Source: Parashewanella sp049608225 (GTDB lineage Bacteria; Pseudomonadota; Gammaproteobacteria; Enterobacterales; Shewanellaceae). Taken from it: a stretch of DNA of 64,000 nucleotides. Shown in pieces: positions 35,401-44,818 of the stretch; position 1 is the first letter of the stretch, and every line of letters starts with the position of its first letter. Made by a program: the position numbers and the translations under genes. The notes beneath the pieces were generated by a model. That model saw only the letters and a program-made list of their open reading frames with translations. It ran no database searches and was not told the origin of the DNA. The stretch is from assembly GCA_049608225.1 (NCBI GenBank), contig JBMYXI010000003.1, positions 44,276 to 108,275 of the forward strand, written 5' to 3'.

Positions 35401-38400
35401 GAGCATCAATTTCACCATATCGAGATTTCGGCTAATACAAGCAAGATGCAAGGGTGTATTTCCATCTTCATCTTGCATTATGGGTTCTTCACAATCAAAA
35501 AAGTCATCTTCATCATCAAGTCGATCCAAACCTAAATGGAACTGACTTAACCTCAATGTCACTTTTAATATCTCGAGGTTTCCAGACTCCACAGCTAAGT
35601 GCAAAGCCGTCTTACCCTTGTTTGTTTTTATATTAAAATCCAGCTCTGGATTGTCTCTACACATCGTTGAAATTTCATGTATCGCTTCTACGTTTTGGCT
35701 TATCACAGCCAAATGGATTGGATACATGCCCTCTCGGTTCATTCGATACAAATAAGTTGTTGTAAAATCACCATATTGAGAGAGCTGATAAATTATATCT
35801 GCAAAACTTGGCTTAAGTGTTTTATTTTGGGAAGATGCAGCTAAATGTAATGCCGTATTTTCTGCTGTGGTCGCTGCTCGCAAATCAACACAGAGTTCAT
35901 CTCTTTCTAGCATTCTTTGGACTATCCTAGGCATTCCGAGCCGACAAGCAGTTAAAAATGGTGTTTCACCTTGAGCATTCACACTTGTCACTTTCAAGCT
36001 TGTGTACTGAGCAATCTGCAGCATTAAGTTAAACTGCGCTTTCATGCAGGCATGGTGCATCAGCCCATCACCATCCCTATCAACAATTTTAACCACCTCA
36101 TGCGGAAACTGCTGAATGATATTAAGTAAAATTTCGTTATGTTCACCATCATAGTTATGCCGACTTAAATATTTAACATAGACTTCAGCATTCTGCGCTC
36201 GACCACTATCTTTGTGCTGCAAATTAAAGGCACCATGCCGGAATAACAGTGCTATTGTGCTCTTATCACTCTTTTTTAGTGCTATTGATGCGGGTGATTC
36301 ACCTTTAGCATTTTGAATGCTTATAGAAATTTTTGGTATTGATAGTAATAGGTTAATCATTTCATATTTATCGAGGGTAACAGCTAAATGCAGCGCTGAA
36401 TCACCTGCGTGATTGATACGATTTATTTTTAATGGATCATCAGTTTTCTGACTCCCCATAACAATCAGCAGTTTTGTTAAAAAGGAAATGCTGCCTGCTT
36501 CAACAGTCGTATGATATAAGCTATCACCATGAGCATTTTGGCTCGATAGCAAAGAGGGTTGTTGATTCGATAGTAATTGTAGGACTTCTTCGCTTCCATT
36601 GCGGCAAGCACAATGTATCGGACTGTCCTTGGTATGAGTGCTCGCTTTTGCTGTTACTTTTTCCAAATAATCTTGTGAAGATTCCAAAGATCGTTTTTCT
36701 TTTTGCTCTATTGCTCTAGCGTACTGAAACACCCCACAATGATAGCTCATTGATAATTCAGCACTTGCCCCCGATTGCAGCAGTAATTCAACTGCGCCTT
36801 TATGATCATAAAAACATGCATAGTGCATTGCTGAAAGCCCGAAAGCATCAATAAAATCTATTGACGTTCTTTCTGATGTACCAACAAATTTACCCGACTT
36901 TAGTAGAATCTCTAGCGATGCCGAACTGCCATGTATGCATGCGGTGTGAATGACAGTTTGGCCGGATTTTGTTAACCACTCGAGATCCAGCTCAGGAAAG
37001 TTAAGTAAATAAACCACCATTTCATGTCTATTGTATTTACATGCTAGATGCAACAATGTCTTACGATCAGGCTCTAAAGGTGAAGCACGATTTATTAAAT
37101 GGCATTGAGACTGAATTGAACCAGAATAGACGCCATACAAAAAGAGTGTCTTATCTTCGAGGTATGACACTCTTTGTGCTGCCTTGGCAACGCCACCTTT
37201 ATCTGGTTCACCAAGTGAAAGTTTAAGCAGATGAAAGTCATCCTTTTCAATAGCATGAGCAGCTATTGCTTCTAATGAACAACCAAGTATTTTTTTCTCA
37301 ACCCCAGGATAGGCTGCCATTAACTCTAACTTAGCTAAGTGAAGAACTTGAACCATATTTACGCAATCATCAAGTTGTAAAGCTTCCGCAACTTCTTTCG
37401 CTTTTTCCTCTGGCCACAGCGTTCTGATACCTCGCGTAACAAAACTTTTATCATTTGGACAATGTTGAAATCGCTGCCGAAATATAGATAAAAACTCATA
37501 TTGCATCGCGCTGAGTTCACTGCTGAATAAGCCATTATTAGATAAAAAAGTAACGATAGCATCAAAGTGCTCCAAGTTTAGTAACGCCGCATGCACCAAA
37601 CCGATCCTGATACTTACAGGTAAAATATCTAAGGTAAGACTGTTAAGAAGATTCAGCGTTAACGCTTTGGACTCACTCGCTTCATGCCTTGAGCTTCTTC
37701 CTTGAATGACAAAACTACAGCCTCCATGACTCATAACATCGCCCATACTACAGCTAAATACGGTTTTCCTTTCTCTGTTCTCGATTAAACACTCAGCAAA
37801 ATGCTCGTCTATTTTTGGTAAAAAATGTAATGACTCTGGAACTAAAAGTTTTATGGGTCCTGTATCAGGATTAGCTGAGTCCGCAACAGACTGCTCAAAC
37901 GTCTCTAAACCTAGACGATGATCTCCAGTTAATACTCTTAGAGGCTGAAACACTTTGGATTCTAATTCACCCTTCAGTTTCTCATTCAACAGCCTAACTG
38001 CTTTGGTATATCTCTTTCCTACCTTTTTCGAAGAGGTATCTTGTAATTCGCAGTAATAATCACGCATAACCTGATTAAACACATGAGAATAATAGTGTGA
38101 ACAATGCGCCGCGAGGCTTGGTGGCATAATTCGGATACGAATGATTTCGGTAAAAAACTCCAATTGCTCTTGGGTTAGATTACTGCTTTGATCGTCTTCA
38201 AGTTTTGCTCTAGGACCTAAATGTATTCCCAATTGCTTTGCCGCATGACAAACTAAACGCGTTTTCTCCCTTTCTAAGCTCTCTGGGGGCAGGCCATTCT
38301 CCAAACAGTAAGCCTCAGCTGCATCATCTAATAACCTTTGCTTCACACAATTAATTTCAACAAATAAATGTCTACTTTCAAATCGTAAAATATTGATGGA

Positions 38401-38778
38401 TTCCGTAAGCGGTGCTTCATATAGCAATGTACTCGAGCCCGCCTTAACTTCATACAAAAGAGCGTTGTATGCAGCCACTTTAGCGGGTTCATTTTTACAC
38501 GTCGCCATTAATGACTGAAACTCATTGACGGACTTAACGATAACGCCATAGTTTGACGGTTCTGATTGGATTAACCTGTGGAAGTAATCGGTAAGCTGTT
38601 GTCTGAAATCTGCTATTTCAATACTTATATTTTGAGCAAGTTGTGAACAAATGACGTCAATGTCGTGTTGAAGGGGGAGCTCAAATTGTCGTTCAGGGTT
38701 AATGCCATAAGTGTCTGTTTCTCCTGTGGGAAAATGAAGGAGTTCACTAGATACTGTAGAACCTGAAACAGATGTCAT
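32416..38778 (-). CDS. Giant ankyrin-repeat protein, 2120 residues
   Basis: No signal peptide or transmembrane helix is visible. Residues 1 to about 565 have no recognised domain and are mostly helical. From about 571 to 1970 I count about 30 recognisable ankyrin units with the TPLHxA-type core, e.g. DRKTLLHLACKYN, GDSALHLAVTL, GKTALHLAVESGN, GNTPLHLACISRN, GYTPLHCACLRSN and GVTLLHWLVQKN; intervening segments probably hold degenerate units. The last 150 residues are charged, then Ser/Thr/Pro-rich and disordered, ending RPTPRPTSTTS. Ankyrin arrays bind proteins; very large bacterial ones are typical of symbionts and intracellular bacteria and are often injected or surface-exposed. That role is inference here. 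The frame is intact over 6.3 kb, which argues for selection. It sits between the MATE gene and nfuA. Confidence 0.9.
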   Translation of the reverse strand: MTSVSGSTVSSELLHFPTGETDTYGINPERQFELPLQHDIDVICSQLAQNISIEIADFRQQLTDYFHRLIQSEPSNYGVIVKSVNEFQSLMATCKNEPAKVAAYNALLYEVKAGSSTLLYEAPLTESINILRFESRHLFVEINCVKQRLLDDAAEAYCLENGLPPESLEREKTRLVCHAAKQLGIHLGPRAKLEDDQSSNLTQEQLEFFTEIIRIRIMPPSLAAHCSHYYSHVFNQVMRDYYCELQDTSSKKVGKRYTKAVRLLNEKLKGELESKVFQPLRVLTGDHRLGLETFEQSVADSANPDTGPIKLLVPESLHFLPKIDEHFAECLIENRERKTVFSCSMGDVMSHGGCSFVIQGRSSRHEASESKALTLNLLNSLTLDILPVSIRIGLVHAALLNLEHFDAIVTFLSNNGLFSSELSAMQYEFLSIFRQRFQHCPNDKSFVTRGIRTLWPEEKAKEVAEALQLDDCVNMVQVLHLAKLELMAAYPGVEKKILGCSLEAIAAHAIEKDDFHLLKLSLGEPDKGGVAKAAQRVSYLEDKTLFLYGVYSGSIQSQCHLINRASPLEPDRKTLLHLACKYNRHEMVVYLLNFPELDLEWLTKSGQTVIHTACIHGSSASLEILLKSGKFVGTSERTSIDFIDAFGLSAMHYACFYDHKGAVELLLQSGASAELSMSYHCGVFQYARAIEQKEKRSLESSQDYLEKVTAKASTHTKDSPIHCACRNGSEEVLQLLSNQQPSLLSSQNAHGDSLYHTTVEAGSISFLTKLLIVMGSQKTDDPLKINRINHAGDSALHLAVTLDKYEMINLLLSIPKISISIQNAKGESPASIALKKSDKSTIALLFRHGAFNLQHKDSGRAQNAEVYVKYLSRHNYDGEHNEILLNIIQQFPHEVVKIVDRDGDGLMHHACMKAQFNLMLQIAQYTSLKVTSVNAQGETPFLTACRLGMPRIVQRMLERDELCVDLRAATTAENTALHLAASSQNKTLKPSFADIIYQLSQYGDFTTTYLYRMNREGMYPIHLAVISQNVEAIHEISTMCRDNPELDFNIKTNKGKTALHLAVESGNLEILKVTLRLSQFHLGLDRLDDEDDFFDCEEPIMQDEDGNTPLHLACISRNLDMVKLMLSQGEHQDSTIRPYLVSLSVRNHLGYLPLQLAYQFRQDNPQLLAITCEAMGRPSLNLKKTNQFGDTPLQQMIRMGKSISAIRKAIKNKVGNINDVNFLGQSALHVALDKRNQPVVQLLLQQECIDCNVVSNEQITPLGLAIKNGYMMLAASMIELDADPCIGKLNNQPVLHALCEMAESGIPLILARMDRIDAAKNKEILSKHFVVVLNQTNERGQTLFHIAVEMRSVELIGRLCQLEGVDINSQDNHGMTPLLLATHQLIRRDDVELADEEITAKNAQNTQMIKSLIELPKIDIFVKGIEDKTAIHWAVLRESSECVTLLSQYSSLPSKQLLIRSPAEKGCEDFALVSAEGYGINSQDNLGSTPLHYASQLRNGGIFTTLIYAGADVHIKNNRHSTVFERLEAEQNIQEQDVGQRETQFVNLKAVLVKAESEMPWRQDSERNTHFQKACSLDNQELMQRMIKATSSSGLEDSRTISELVNHQNKQGKTAMHIAISSNAINAVRILLGLRVVNIYLAENSGQTLLHYAVGSSLEMLNLLLEPCAPLLSVKDTNGYTPLHCACLRSNRDIVAAILATSSREINDLDSWGQSPMHLACQVGNSDIIDQLSGAGAKLDLVNFNGLSPLHYAVTKVDKQTLEALLDIDTARRCLALETVMNPIYLLIRQLETEEDFQKIEVLVATCKANNIAINFCVAPIGDLTLLQMACSVKNVKYQQKLLTFLINETVNVPITYQWVNGSEGEKSAPKERIVSNTDNGSLELVTAQQVQESENDEEEFQLIDAANAPTAPLLDVNQLLPNGVTLLHWLVQKNEFHTIQYLLLTHYQQFNLMVENAAGKTARQTAEELNPKSKFTHLLVAAESGLDSLKEYIKTTTQLEYKAKIELASKEKCAAEKEESRTFAQNMDYFIIDSDNDSTDLNEPADLNAAKLDEVPRYQTQQSTQSSLSAQSTVDDDEHHIDADTATDLENTLTASLPLPSLDVPTETRPTPRPTSTTS

Positions 38779-39097
38779 TCACATACCCACATAGTCAGAA
38801 AACGTGAACTAACGATTACTTGAGTAAAGCAGAGTAAAATGAAGCTTTTTTTAATAAGTAGCTAAGTAACATTCTTTTATTGGACATTAACGTGTTATTG
38901 GAATCTAAGTAATCAAATATCTTGCAACAAAAGATTGACTTAAGTCACTTAAAATCAATTAACTAACGACTTATTCAATATACAGAACAATAATTTCCGG
39001 TAAACAAAGAATAAATAATAATTAATGAAGAGGTTTAGTAACGGTAAGAGGAACAAAAGGTCAGAGCGAGATCTCTGACCTAAAACGACAGCAAAAT
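38779..39097. other. Gene-free stretch between the giant ankyrin gene and nfuA
   Basis: 320 AT-rich bases without a supportable gene. It holds the upstream region of the ankyrin gene (on the minus strand) and the nfuA terminator near its right end. No known operator was recognised. Confidence 0.5.
39052..39081 (-). terminator. Rho-independent terminator of nfuA
   Basis: AGGTCAGAG and CTCTGACCT form a 9-bp perfect stem with a 6-base loop, followed on the minus strand by TTTTG, just after the nfuA stop. Confidence 0.75.
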
Positions 39098-39676
39098 TTA
39101 ATAAAACGAATGCTCTCCACGTTGATGTTCAGTCGCATCAACAACGCCAGTTAACTCGCCAGCAAACTGTTCAATAAGTTGCTTTTCAATGCCATCTTTC
39201 AAGGTCACATCTACCTGAGCACAACCATTACAGCCACCACCAAACTGAAGTACTGCAACGCCTTCTTCTGTAATTTCAGTTAGCATAATGTTGCCACCAT
39301 GGCTGGCTAATTGCGGGTTAATTTCAGATTGAATAACATACTCGATACGCTCTTTTAATGGCGCATCATCAGCGACTTTACGCATTTTAGCATTAGGCGC
39401 TTTTAACGTTAACTGAGAACCAAGCTGATCGGTCACAAAGTCAATGCTAGCTTCTTCAAGAAAGGGCGCACTTTTTTCATCGACCATAGCATGAAAGCCA
39501 TTAAATTCGAGTTCAATATCATCTTCTTCTACTGCATCAGGCGGACAATAAGATACGCCACACTCAGCTTGCGCTGTGCCAGGACTAATGACGAATACAC
39601 GAATGTGCGTGCCTTCTGGCTGATCGGAAAGTAGCTTAACAAAATGCTCTTGTGCCGTTTCTGAAATATTAATCAT
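39098..39676 (-). CDS. nfuA: Fe-S biogenesis protein NfuA
   Basis: 192 residues. The N-terminal half is a degenerate A-type carrier domain (ISETAQEHFVKLLSDQPEGTHIRVFVISPG), and the C-terminal half is a Nfu domain with the cluster-binding GGCNGCAQVDVTLKDGIE (Cys-x-x-Cys). NfuA receives and delivers 4Fe-4S clusters to apoproteins, especially under stress. It usually lies near gntX/bioH in gammaproteobacteria; here two exported-protein genes are inserted between them. Confidence 0.96.
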   Translation of the reverse strand: MINISETAQEHFVKLLSDQPEGTHIRVFVISPGTAQAECGVSYCPPDAVEEDDIELEFNGFHAMVDEKSAPFLEEASIDFVTDQLGSQLTLKAPNAKMRKVADDAPLKERIEYVIQSEINPQLASHGGNIMLTEITEEGVAVLQFGGGCNGCAQVDVTLKDGIEKQLIEQFAGELTGVVDATEHQRGEHSFY

Positions 39677-39860
39677 CTACTGGTGCTCACTATGAAAAGA
39701 ATATACTTGAGTATTTTACTGAGAATTATACTCTGACTTTATCCTCCTTTGTAGAGCAGAATTAAAATATACATTAACTCCACTAGCTGATAACGTATTC
39801 GCAAAACAAAAACTAACTTTATCGGGACGTGTATACACACCCTAGACTCGGAAAATAATA

Positions 39861-42401
39861 ATGAAAAAGTCTACCTTATCACTTATTTGTGGGTTACTAC
39901 TTTCAACCCATTTTAGTCAGCCAGCAATAGCGGATATCCAAACTCAATTCGAACTCCCCAAGCAGGTGAATTACCTTAACCAGATCACCAGCCCCAATGA
40001 ATTTCTTGGTTACCCACTTGGAAAATGGCATTTGCGTCATGATCAGCTCAATTTTTATTTAAAAACCTTAGCGCAACAAAGCTCAAGAGCCTCTATCGAA
40101 CAAACAGGGCAATCCCATGAAGACCGGCAGCAGTTATCATTAGTGATCACCTCACAGGAAAATCAGGCGCAATTAGCCAATATTCTTGAGCAACGCGCGC
40201 AAGTAAAACAGGGAAAGAAGTCAAAAGGGCCTTTGGTGATTTGGTTGGCTTATTCGATTCATGGCGATGAAGCCAGCGGTGCGCATGCGGGTATGGCGCT
40301 CAGTTATTATTTAAGTGCCAGCCAAGAGCCTTGGGTAAAACAATTGCTCGATGAAGCCGTTATAATTATCACCCCCAGCCAAAATCCAGATGGCATGGAC
40401 CGATTTGCAACATGGGCCAACAATAATCGCAGTAACAGCTTTAATAGCGATCCAAATAATCGTGAACATCACCAGCATTGGCCAGGCGGTCGCTTAAATC
40501 ATTACTTAGCGGATTTAAACCGTGACTGGTTATTTTTACGTCACCCAGAATCTCAGGGACGCGTTGCCTTATTCCACAAATGGCAACCTCATTATGTAGG
40601 TGATTTTCACGAAATGGGACATCACGCCAGTTACTTCTTTCAACCTGGCGTACCTAGCCGTACGCACCCGCTAACCCCAACGGAGAATCAACAGCTTACC
40701 GACGAAATCGCTAATTACCATCGTCAAGCACTCGATGCAGTGGGACAGCCTTATTACAGCAAACAATCGTTTGATGACTTCTTTTACGGTAAAGGGTCAA
40801 CTTATCCCGATATTAACGGTGCCATTGGCGTGTTATTCGAACAAGCCAGTGCTCGCGGGCAAGCGCAAGATTCGCCAAATGGTGTCGTTACTCTCGCAAG
40901 AGCCATTCAAAATCAGTTTTCAACATCGCTGTCTAGTTTAAAAGGCACCTTGGCACTTAAAGACAAATTGCATAATTACCAAACTAAATTTTTTGAAGAT
41001 AAGCAAAGTGATTCTGGTCGTCAGCAAGGTTTATTATTAAGCAGTCAATCAGATCAATACAAGCGTGATGCGTTTGCGAGTATCCTCAAGCAACATAAAA
41101 TTAAATTCCATTATTTGAATCAAAGCATTAGTAGAAATAACGCCAACTTCACGCCTGAGCACAGCTTATTTATTCCCTATCAGCAACCACAGTCAGCATT
41201 AGTTACAGCCTTATTTGATAAACGCACCCGCTTTAAAGATTCCACTTTTTATGATGTATCTAGCTTTGACTTAGCCGCGGCTTTGGCTCTAAAAACTGTC
41301 GAAAAAGTGAAGCTGTCTACAACAAAACTTACCGACAAGTACATCGACGTTGCCCGCCAAGATGTCCCAGCTGACAGCGTCGCGATTTTGATCGATTGGA
41401 AACAAAACTCGGCGATGCCAGTATTGCAGCAACTGCTGGCTAATAATGTTGTCGTCAAGTTTACTTCTAGTGCTTTTCGCGTTAATACCGCAACAGGCAA
41501 AAGGATCTTTGGCGCAGGCAGTCTGCAAATTCCGCTTAAACAAGACAAACTTAGCCGCGAACAAATCCTGCAACTGACACAGACTGCGGCCAATAAATTC
41601 AATTTGCCTTTGCACAGTGTCTCTACTTTTGCCGCCATTTCAGGTGGTGATCTAGGTAGTCCCAATATGCATCAAGTTATGCCCGTAAAACCTATATTAG
41701 TGACGGGTAGCAATGTTGCGATGGAAGCGGGACAAGTGTGGAACTTCCTAGACAATCGTTTACATATGCCTGTGACGCAAGTTGATGGAGATAAACTCAG
41801 CCGAGTTAAGTTATCAGCCTATTCTCATGTGTTGCTGCCCCATGGTAATTACCACAATATTGACGCTAAGTCTGTTGCCAATTTAACCCACTTTGTTAAA
41901 CAAGGCGGCGTAATTATTGCCCACAAAGCCGCCCTTTCTTGGTTACGTGATAATGACTTATTAAAGGCTAAGCTATTTGATTATTCCAAAGCAAAATCGT
42001 TATTCAACACACGGGCACTCAGCTTTGCTGATAAAGGAAAGTTAAACGCCAAAATGACCATTGGCGGTGCGATTGCCACTGTCGACTTGGACTTAAGTCA
42101 TCCTTTGAACTACGGCCTAACTCAACCGCAAATCAAGATTATGAAAAAAGGAGTATTGGCGATTGAGTCGCCAGCTCAACCATTTCGTGTTGCAGGTAAA
42201 TACGCAGACACAACGTTAGCCAGTGGTTTTATGGCACAGGAATACCAGCAAGCTTTACCCAATAAGACAGCGATGTTAGTAGAACCTTATGGCAAAGGTG
42301 CAATTGTCGCGTTCAGTGATAATTTACTGTTCCGTAACATTTGGCTGGGAAGTGAAAAGATTTACGCCAACGCGTTATTTTTTATTCCGCAGATCCATTA
42401 A
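39861..42401 (+). CDS. Secreted M14 family zinc carboxypeptidase-like protein
   Basis: 846 residues with a signal peptide (about 1-24, ending AIA). The M14 domain lies at about 40-350: SIHGDEASG supplies the zinc ligands His134 and Glu137, NPDGMDRF and DLNRDW follow the family order, and FHEMGHH probably gives the other His. The remaining ~480 residues include a beta-rich section and a class I glutamine amidotransferase-like C-terminal region (about 600-846, HVLLPHGNYHNID, GGVIIAHKAALSW). This layout is common in large M14 peptidases of Shewanella and related marine bacteria. It is expected in the periplasm or medium, trimming peptides. It is divergent from nfuA. Confidence 0.85.
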   Translation: MKKSTLSLICGLLLSTHFSQPAIADIQTQFELPKQVNYLNQITSPNEFLGYPLGKWHLRHDQLNFYLKTLAQQSSRASIEQTGQSHEDRQQLSLVITSQENQAQLANILEQRAQVKQGKKSKGPLVIWLAYSIHGDEASGAHAGMALSYYLSASQEPWVKQLLDEAVIIITPSQNPDGMDRFATWANNNRSNSFNSDPNNREHHQHWPGGRLNHYLADLNRDWLFLRHPESQGRVALFHKWQPHYVGDFHEMGHHASYFFQPGVPSRTHPLTPTENQQLTDEIANYHRQALDAVGQPYYSKQSFDDFFYGKGSTYPDINGAIGVLFEQASARGQAQDSPNGVVTLARAIQNQFSTSLSSLKGTLALKDKLHNYQTKFFEDKQSDSGRQQGLLLSSQSDQYKRDAFASILKQHKIKFHYLNQSISRNNANFTPEHSLFIPYQQPQSALVTALFDKRTRFKDSTFYDVSSFDLAAALALKTVEKVKLSTTKLTDKYIDVARQDVPADSVAILIDWKQNSAMPVLQQLLANNVVVKFTSSAFRVNTATGKRIFGAGSLQIPLKQDKLSREQILQLTQTAANKFNLPLHSVSTFAAISGGDLGSPNMHQVMPVKPILVTGSNVAMEAGQVWNFLDNRLHMPVTQVDGDKLSRVKLSAYSHVLLPHGNYHNIDAKSVANLTHFVKQGGVIIAHKAALSWLRDNDLLKAKLFDYSKAKSLFNTRALSFADKGKLNAKMTIGGAIATVDLDLSHPLNYGLTQPQIKIMKKGVLAIESPAQPFRVAGKYADTTLASGFMAQEYQQALPNKTAMLVEPYGKGAIVAFSDNLLFRNIWLGSEKIYANALFFIPQIH

Positions 42402-42416
42402 TATTCTTTAGCAAGC

Positions 42417-42444
42417 GCCAATCTCATAGGTTAGTGAGATTGGC
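42417..42444 (+). terminator. Hairpin after the M14 peptidase gene
   Basis: GCCAATCTCA and TGAGATTGGC form a 10-bp perfect stem with an 8-base loop, 15 bases after the stop. The T run downstream is weak, so it is a likely but imperfect terminator. Confidence 0.6.
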
Positions 42445-42488
42445 ACTATACTTTTTCATTAAGCACTTAACTGTCATGGAACTGCTTT

Positions 42489-43970
42489 ATGAAATCATTT
42501 GGATTAATTACAACCTCACTTCTTACCTTTTTGTTATTGCAAGGCTGTAATAACGACTCACAAAATGACAATGCCAATAAAGGCAATCACCTCAACACCC
42601 GCTTTTTATACACCAGCACTAATGACATTAATGCCAACCAAGTAATCCAATTCAATATCGCTGACAATGGTTCCTTAATAGAGCAACAAGCGGTTCCAAC
42701 TGGCGGTGTCGGAGATGCCGATGATGGTGACTTTGATACCCAAGGTGCGATACGCATTATTGGCGATAAACTGTTAGTGGTGAATGCTGGGGAAAGTGTT
42801 AATAACCCTAATATCACCACCAACAATGGCAGCATTAGCGTCTTTGATATTAATAATACTAACGGGACACTAACTCGAATCGATCAGCGCGTTGATGATA
42901 CTGGCATCCAAAATATGGATTCGTTTGGTAAACGCCCCGTCAGCATTGATTTTCATACCTATAACGGAACTACTTGGGTCGTGGTTGCAAATCAACAGGA
43001 TGTATCGCACTGCGTGACACCAACTGCTGCCAATACCCTTGCAACTTGTTTAGATCAGTACGGCAAGCCAATTAGCGAACATCTTGCCGATCCAAACCCA
43101 AGAACACGTAACATACACTTATTCAAGTTCAATCAAACCAGCGGTGTACTGACGCCCATAAAACAATTGGATTTCTACACGGCTAAATTGAACGGCCCAG
43201 CTCAAGTCGCCTTTAGTCCAAATGGAAAAAAACTTGCGGTAACTACCCTAGGTATCGGCAATGTCGGCTATCCAGCCAAAGAAAACTTATCAACACCCGC
43301 ACATACGTTTTTATATGACATACAAGCCGATGAAAAGAATTTTTCAGTGCAAAATCGTCGCTACTTTGCCAATAAAGGTATTTTAGCTTCTATTGGTTTT
43401 AGTTGGTCATCTGACAGTCGATATTTATATGTCTCCAACGCGTTACTTAGCTCACGCTGGGTAAGCAACAACGCTGATTCAGCCAATGCCAGCCTCATTT
43501 CGTTAGATACCAATGACAGCGACAATGTATTTAATAGCGATATTGCTCAAGAATCACTACCATCGGGCACTGGAGTGATAAGTTCAACAACGCGACCCGC
43601 TGCTTGTTGGACTTGGCTATCTCCAGACAATAAACGCTTATATAGCGTGGATTTCAACACTAATAAGGTCATTAACTTTGGTGTTAACGGAAACTTGTTA
43701 GAATCAAATCAAACCATTACTAGAAAGCATGCAACCGAAGGGGACTCTAAAGATATTTATATCACAGCCAATCAAAAACGCGCCTATGTTCTGTCTTTTA
43801 AGTCACATGCAATTTCAATATTTGATATTGATGAAGATGGCTTGTTGACAGAAAAAGCCAGTTCACCATTAGCGGTCAAAGCATCGGTTAAAAATGGCAT
43901 TCAAATCCCCGTGGAGCAGCAATTCTTTATCGGCATTGCGGGTTATCCGAATACTTATATAGGATTTTAA
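42489..43970 (+). CDS. Beta-propeller lipoprotein of unknown function
   Basis: 493 residues. A lipoprotein signal peptide ends in the lipobox LLQGC, with Cys20 as the lipidation site. The rest is built of repeated strands of the form 'FNIADNGSLIEQQ', 'FDINNTNGTLTRIDQ', 'FSPNGKKLAVTTL' and 'FDIDEDGLLTEKASS', the pattern of seven-bladed beta-propellers related to the YVTN/6-phosphogluconolactonase-like family. It would be anchored to the inner or outer membrane facing the periplasm. A ligand or enzyme activity cannot be told. It follows the M14 peptidase on the same strand behind a hairpin. Confidence 0.75.
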   Translation: MKSFGLITTSLLTFLLLQGCNNDSQNDNANKGNHLNTRFLYTSTNDINANQVIQFNIADNGSLIEQQAVPTGGVGDADDGDFDTQGAIRIIGDKLLVVNAGESVNNPNITTNNGSISVFDINNTNGTLTRIDQRVDDTGIQNMDSFGKRPVSIDFHTYNGTTWVVVANQQDVSHCVTPTAANTLATCLDQYGKPISEHLADPNPRTRNIHLFKFNQTSGVLTPIKQLDFYTAKLNGPAQVAFSPNGKKLAVTTLGIGNVGYPAKENLSTPAHTFLYDIQADEKNFSVQNRRYFANKGILASIGFSWSSDSRYLYVSNALLSSRWVSNNADSANASLISLDTNDSDNVFNSDIAQESLPSGTGVISSTTRPAACWTWLSPDNKRLYSVDFNTNKVINFGVNGNLLESNQTITRKHATEGDSKDIYITANQKRAYVLSFKSHAISIFDIDEDGLLTEKASSPLAVKASVKNGIQIPVEQQFFIGIAGYPNTYIGF

Positions 43971-43997
43971 TTTTGTAACCTAATTCAATGTAGGTTT

Positions 43998-44016
43998 GAA
44001 GTTTCTACGAAACTTC
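43998..44016. terminator. Perfect hairpin between the propeller lipoprotein and gntX
   Basis: GAAGTTTC and GAAACTTC flank three bases between two convergent genes. It may act as a two-way terminator, although T runs are short. Confidence 0.45.
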
Positions 44017-44045
44017 CAATAATTAACAAAAAACTACTCAACAAC

Positions 44046-44792
44046 CTAATCCAATAAATTAGGTGCTTCGGCTCTGGCGAGGCACCAAACCTGCACATGA
44101 ACAAACTGTTTGCTAAATAAACGGGTGATTTCATTGACTGTGGTACCGGTAGTAACCACATCATCCACCAGCGCAATACGTTGGTAAGGAAAACCATCTT
44201 CAAGTTCAAATGCTTGAGATAAATTGTCTCGCCGTTGCTTGCCGTCTAATCCCGCTTGCGACTGGGTATTCACTGTGCGGATCAACTTATCATCCACCAA
44301 AGGCAAACCTGTCAGTTCACTTAATGCTTGGGCAATCAACCATGCTTGATTAAAACCACGTTGCCGTAATCTTTTGCTATGTAATGGCACAGCAACAATG
44401 GCTTGTGGCATAGTGATTAGCTCTTGTTGAATGAGTAATAACACCCTTTGATGCAAGGCTGCCGACAAAGGTTGTAAAATAGCAAGTTGGCGTTGGTATT
44501 TCATTGCTGCAATCCAAGCACCCAAGCCTTGGTGATAAGAACAAGGTGCGATCACTTTTATCGGTTCATCAGCCTGACAACCACCGCAGTAAGCTTGAAC
44601 AATGCTCATGCTTCGACCACAGCCTAAACAAATAGATTGTTGATATAAGCCATCACTCAAGCAAATGCGACAAATGCCACTTTCAGTAACTGAAAGCCCT
44701 TGATGACAGGCAATGCAACGATTAGGTAAACTAGCCACCAACCAACGCCACGCTTGCGCTAACAATCGCACTAACATTTTCATTAGTTTCAT
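44046..44792 (-). CDS. gntX: ComF/GntX family phosphoribosyltransferase-like protein
   Basis: 248 residues. An N-terminal zinc-finger-like region has four Cys pairs (CIAC, CRIC, CLGC, CGGC, about 22-72). A type I phosphoribosyltransferase domain follows with AIVAVPLHSKRLRQRGFNQA and the PRPP motif ALVDDVVTTGTTV near the C-terminus. The family includes ComF, needed for DNA uptake, and GntX, linked to gluconate or DNA use in E. coli. It is divergent from bioH, the conserved arrangement. Confidence 0.9.
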   Translation of the reverse strand: MKLMKMLVRLLAQAWRWLVASLPNRCIACHQGLSVTESGICRICLSDGLYQQSICLGCGRSMSIVQAYCGGCQADEPIKVIAPCSYHQGLGAWIAAMKYQRQLAILQPLSAALHQRVLLLIQQELITMPQAIVAVPLHSKRLRQRGFNQAWLIAQALSELTGLPLVDDKLIRTVNTQSQAGLDGKQRRDNLSQAFELEDGFPYQRIALVDDVVTTGTTVNEITRLFSKQFVHVQVWCLARAEAPNLLD

Positions 44793-44818
44793 CCTTGAAA
44801 AACAATTACAGGTTATTT

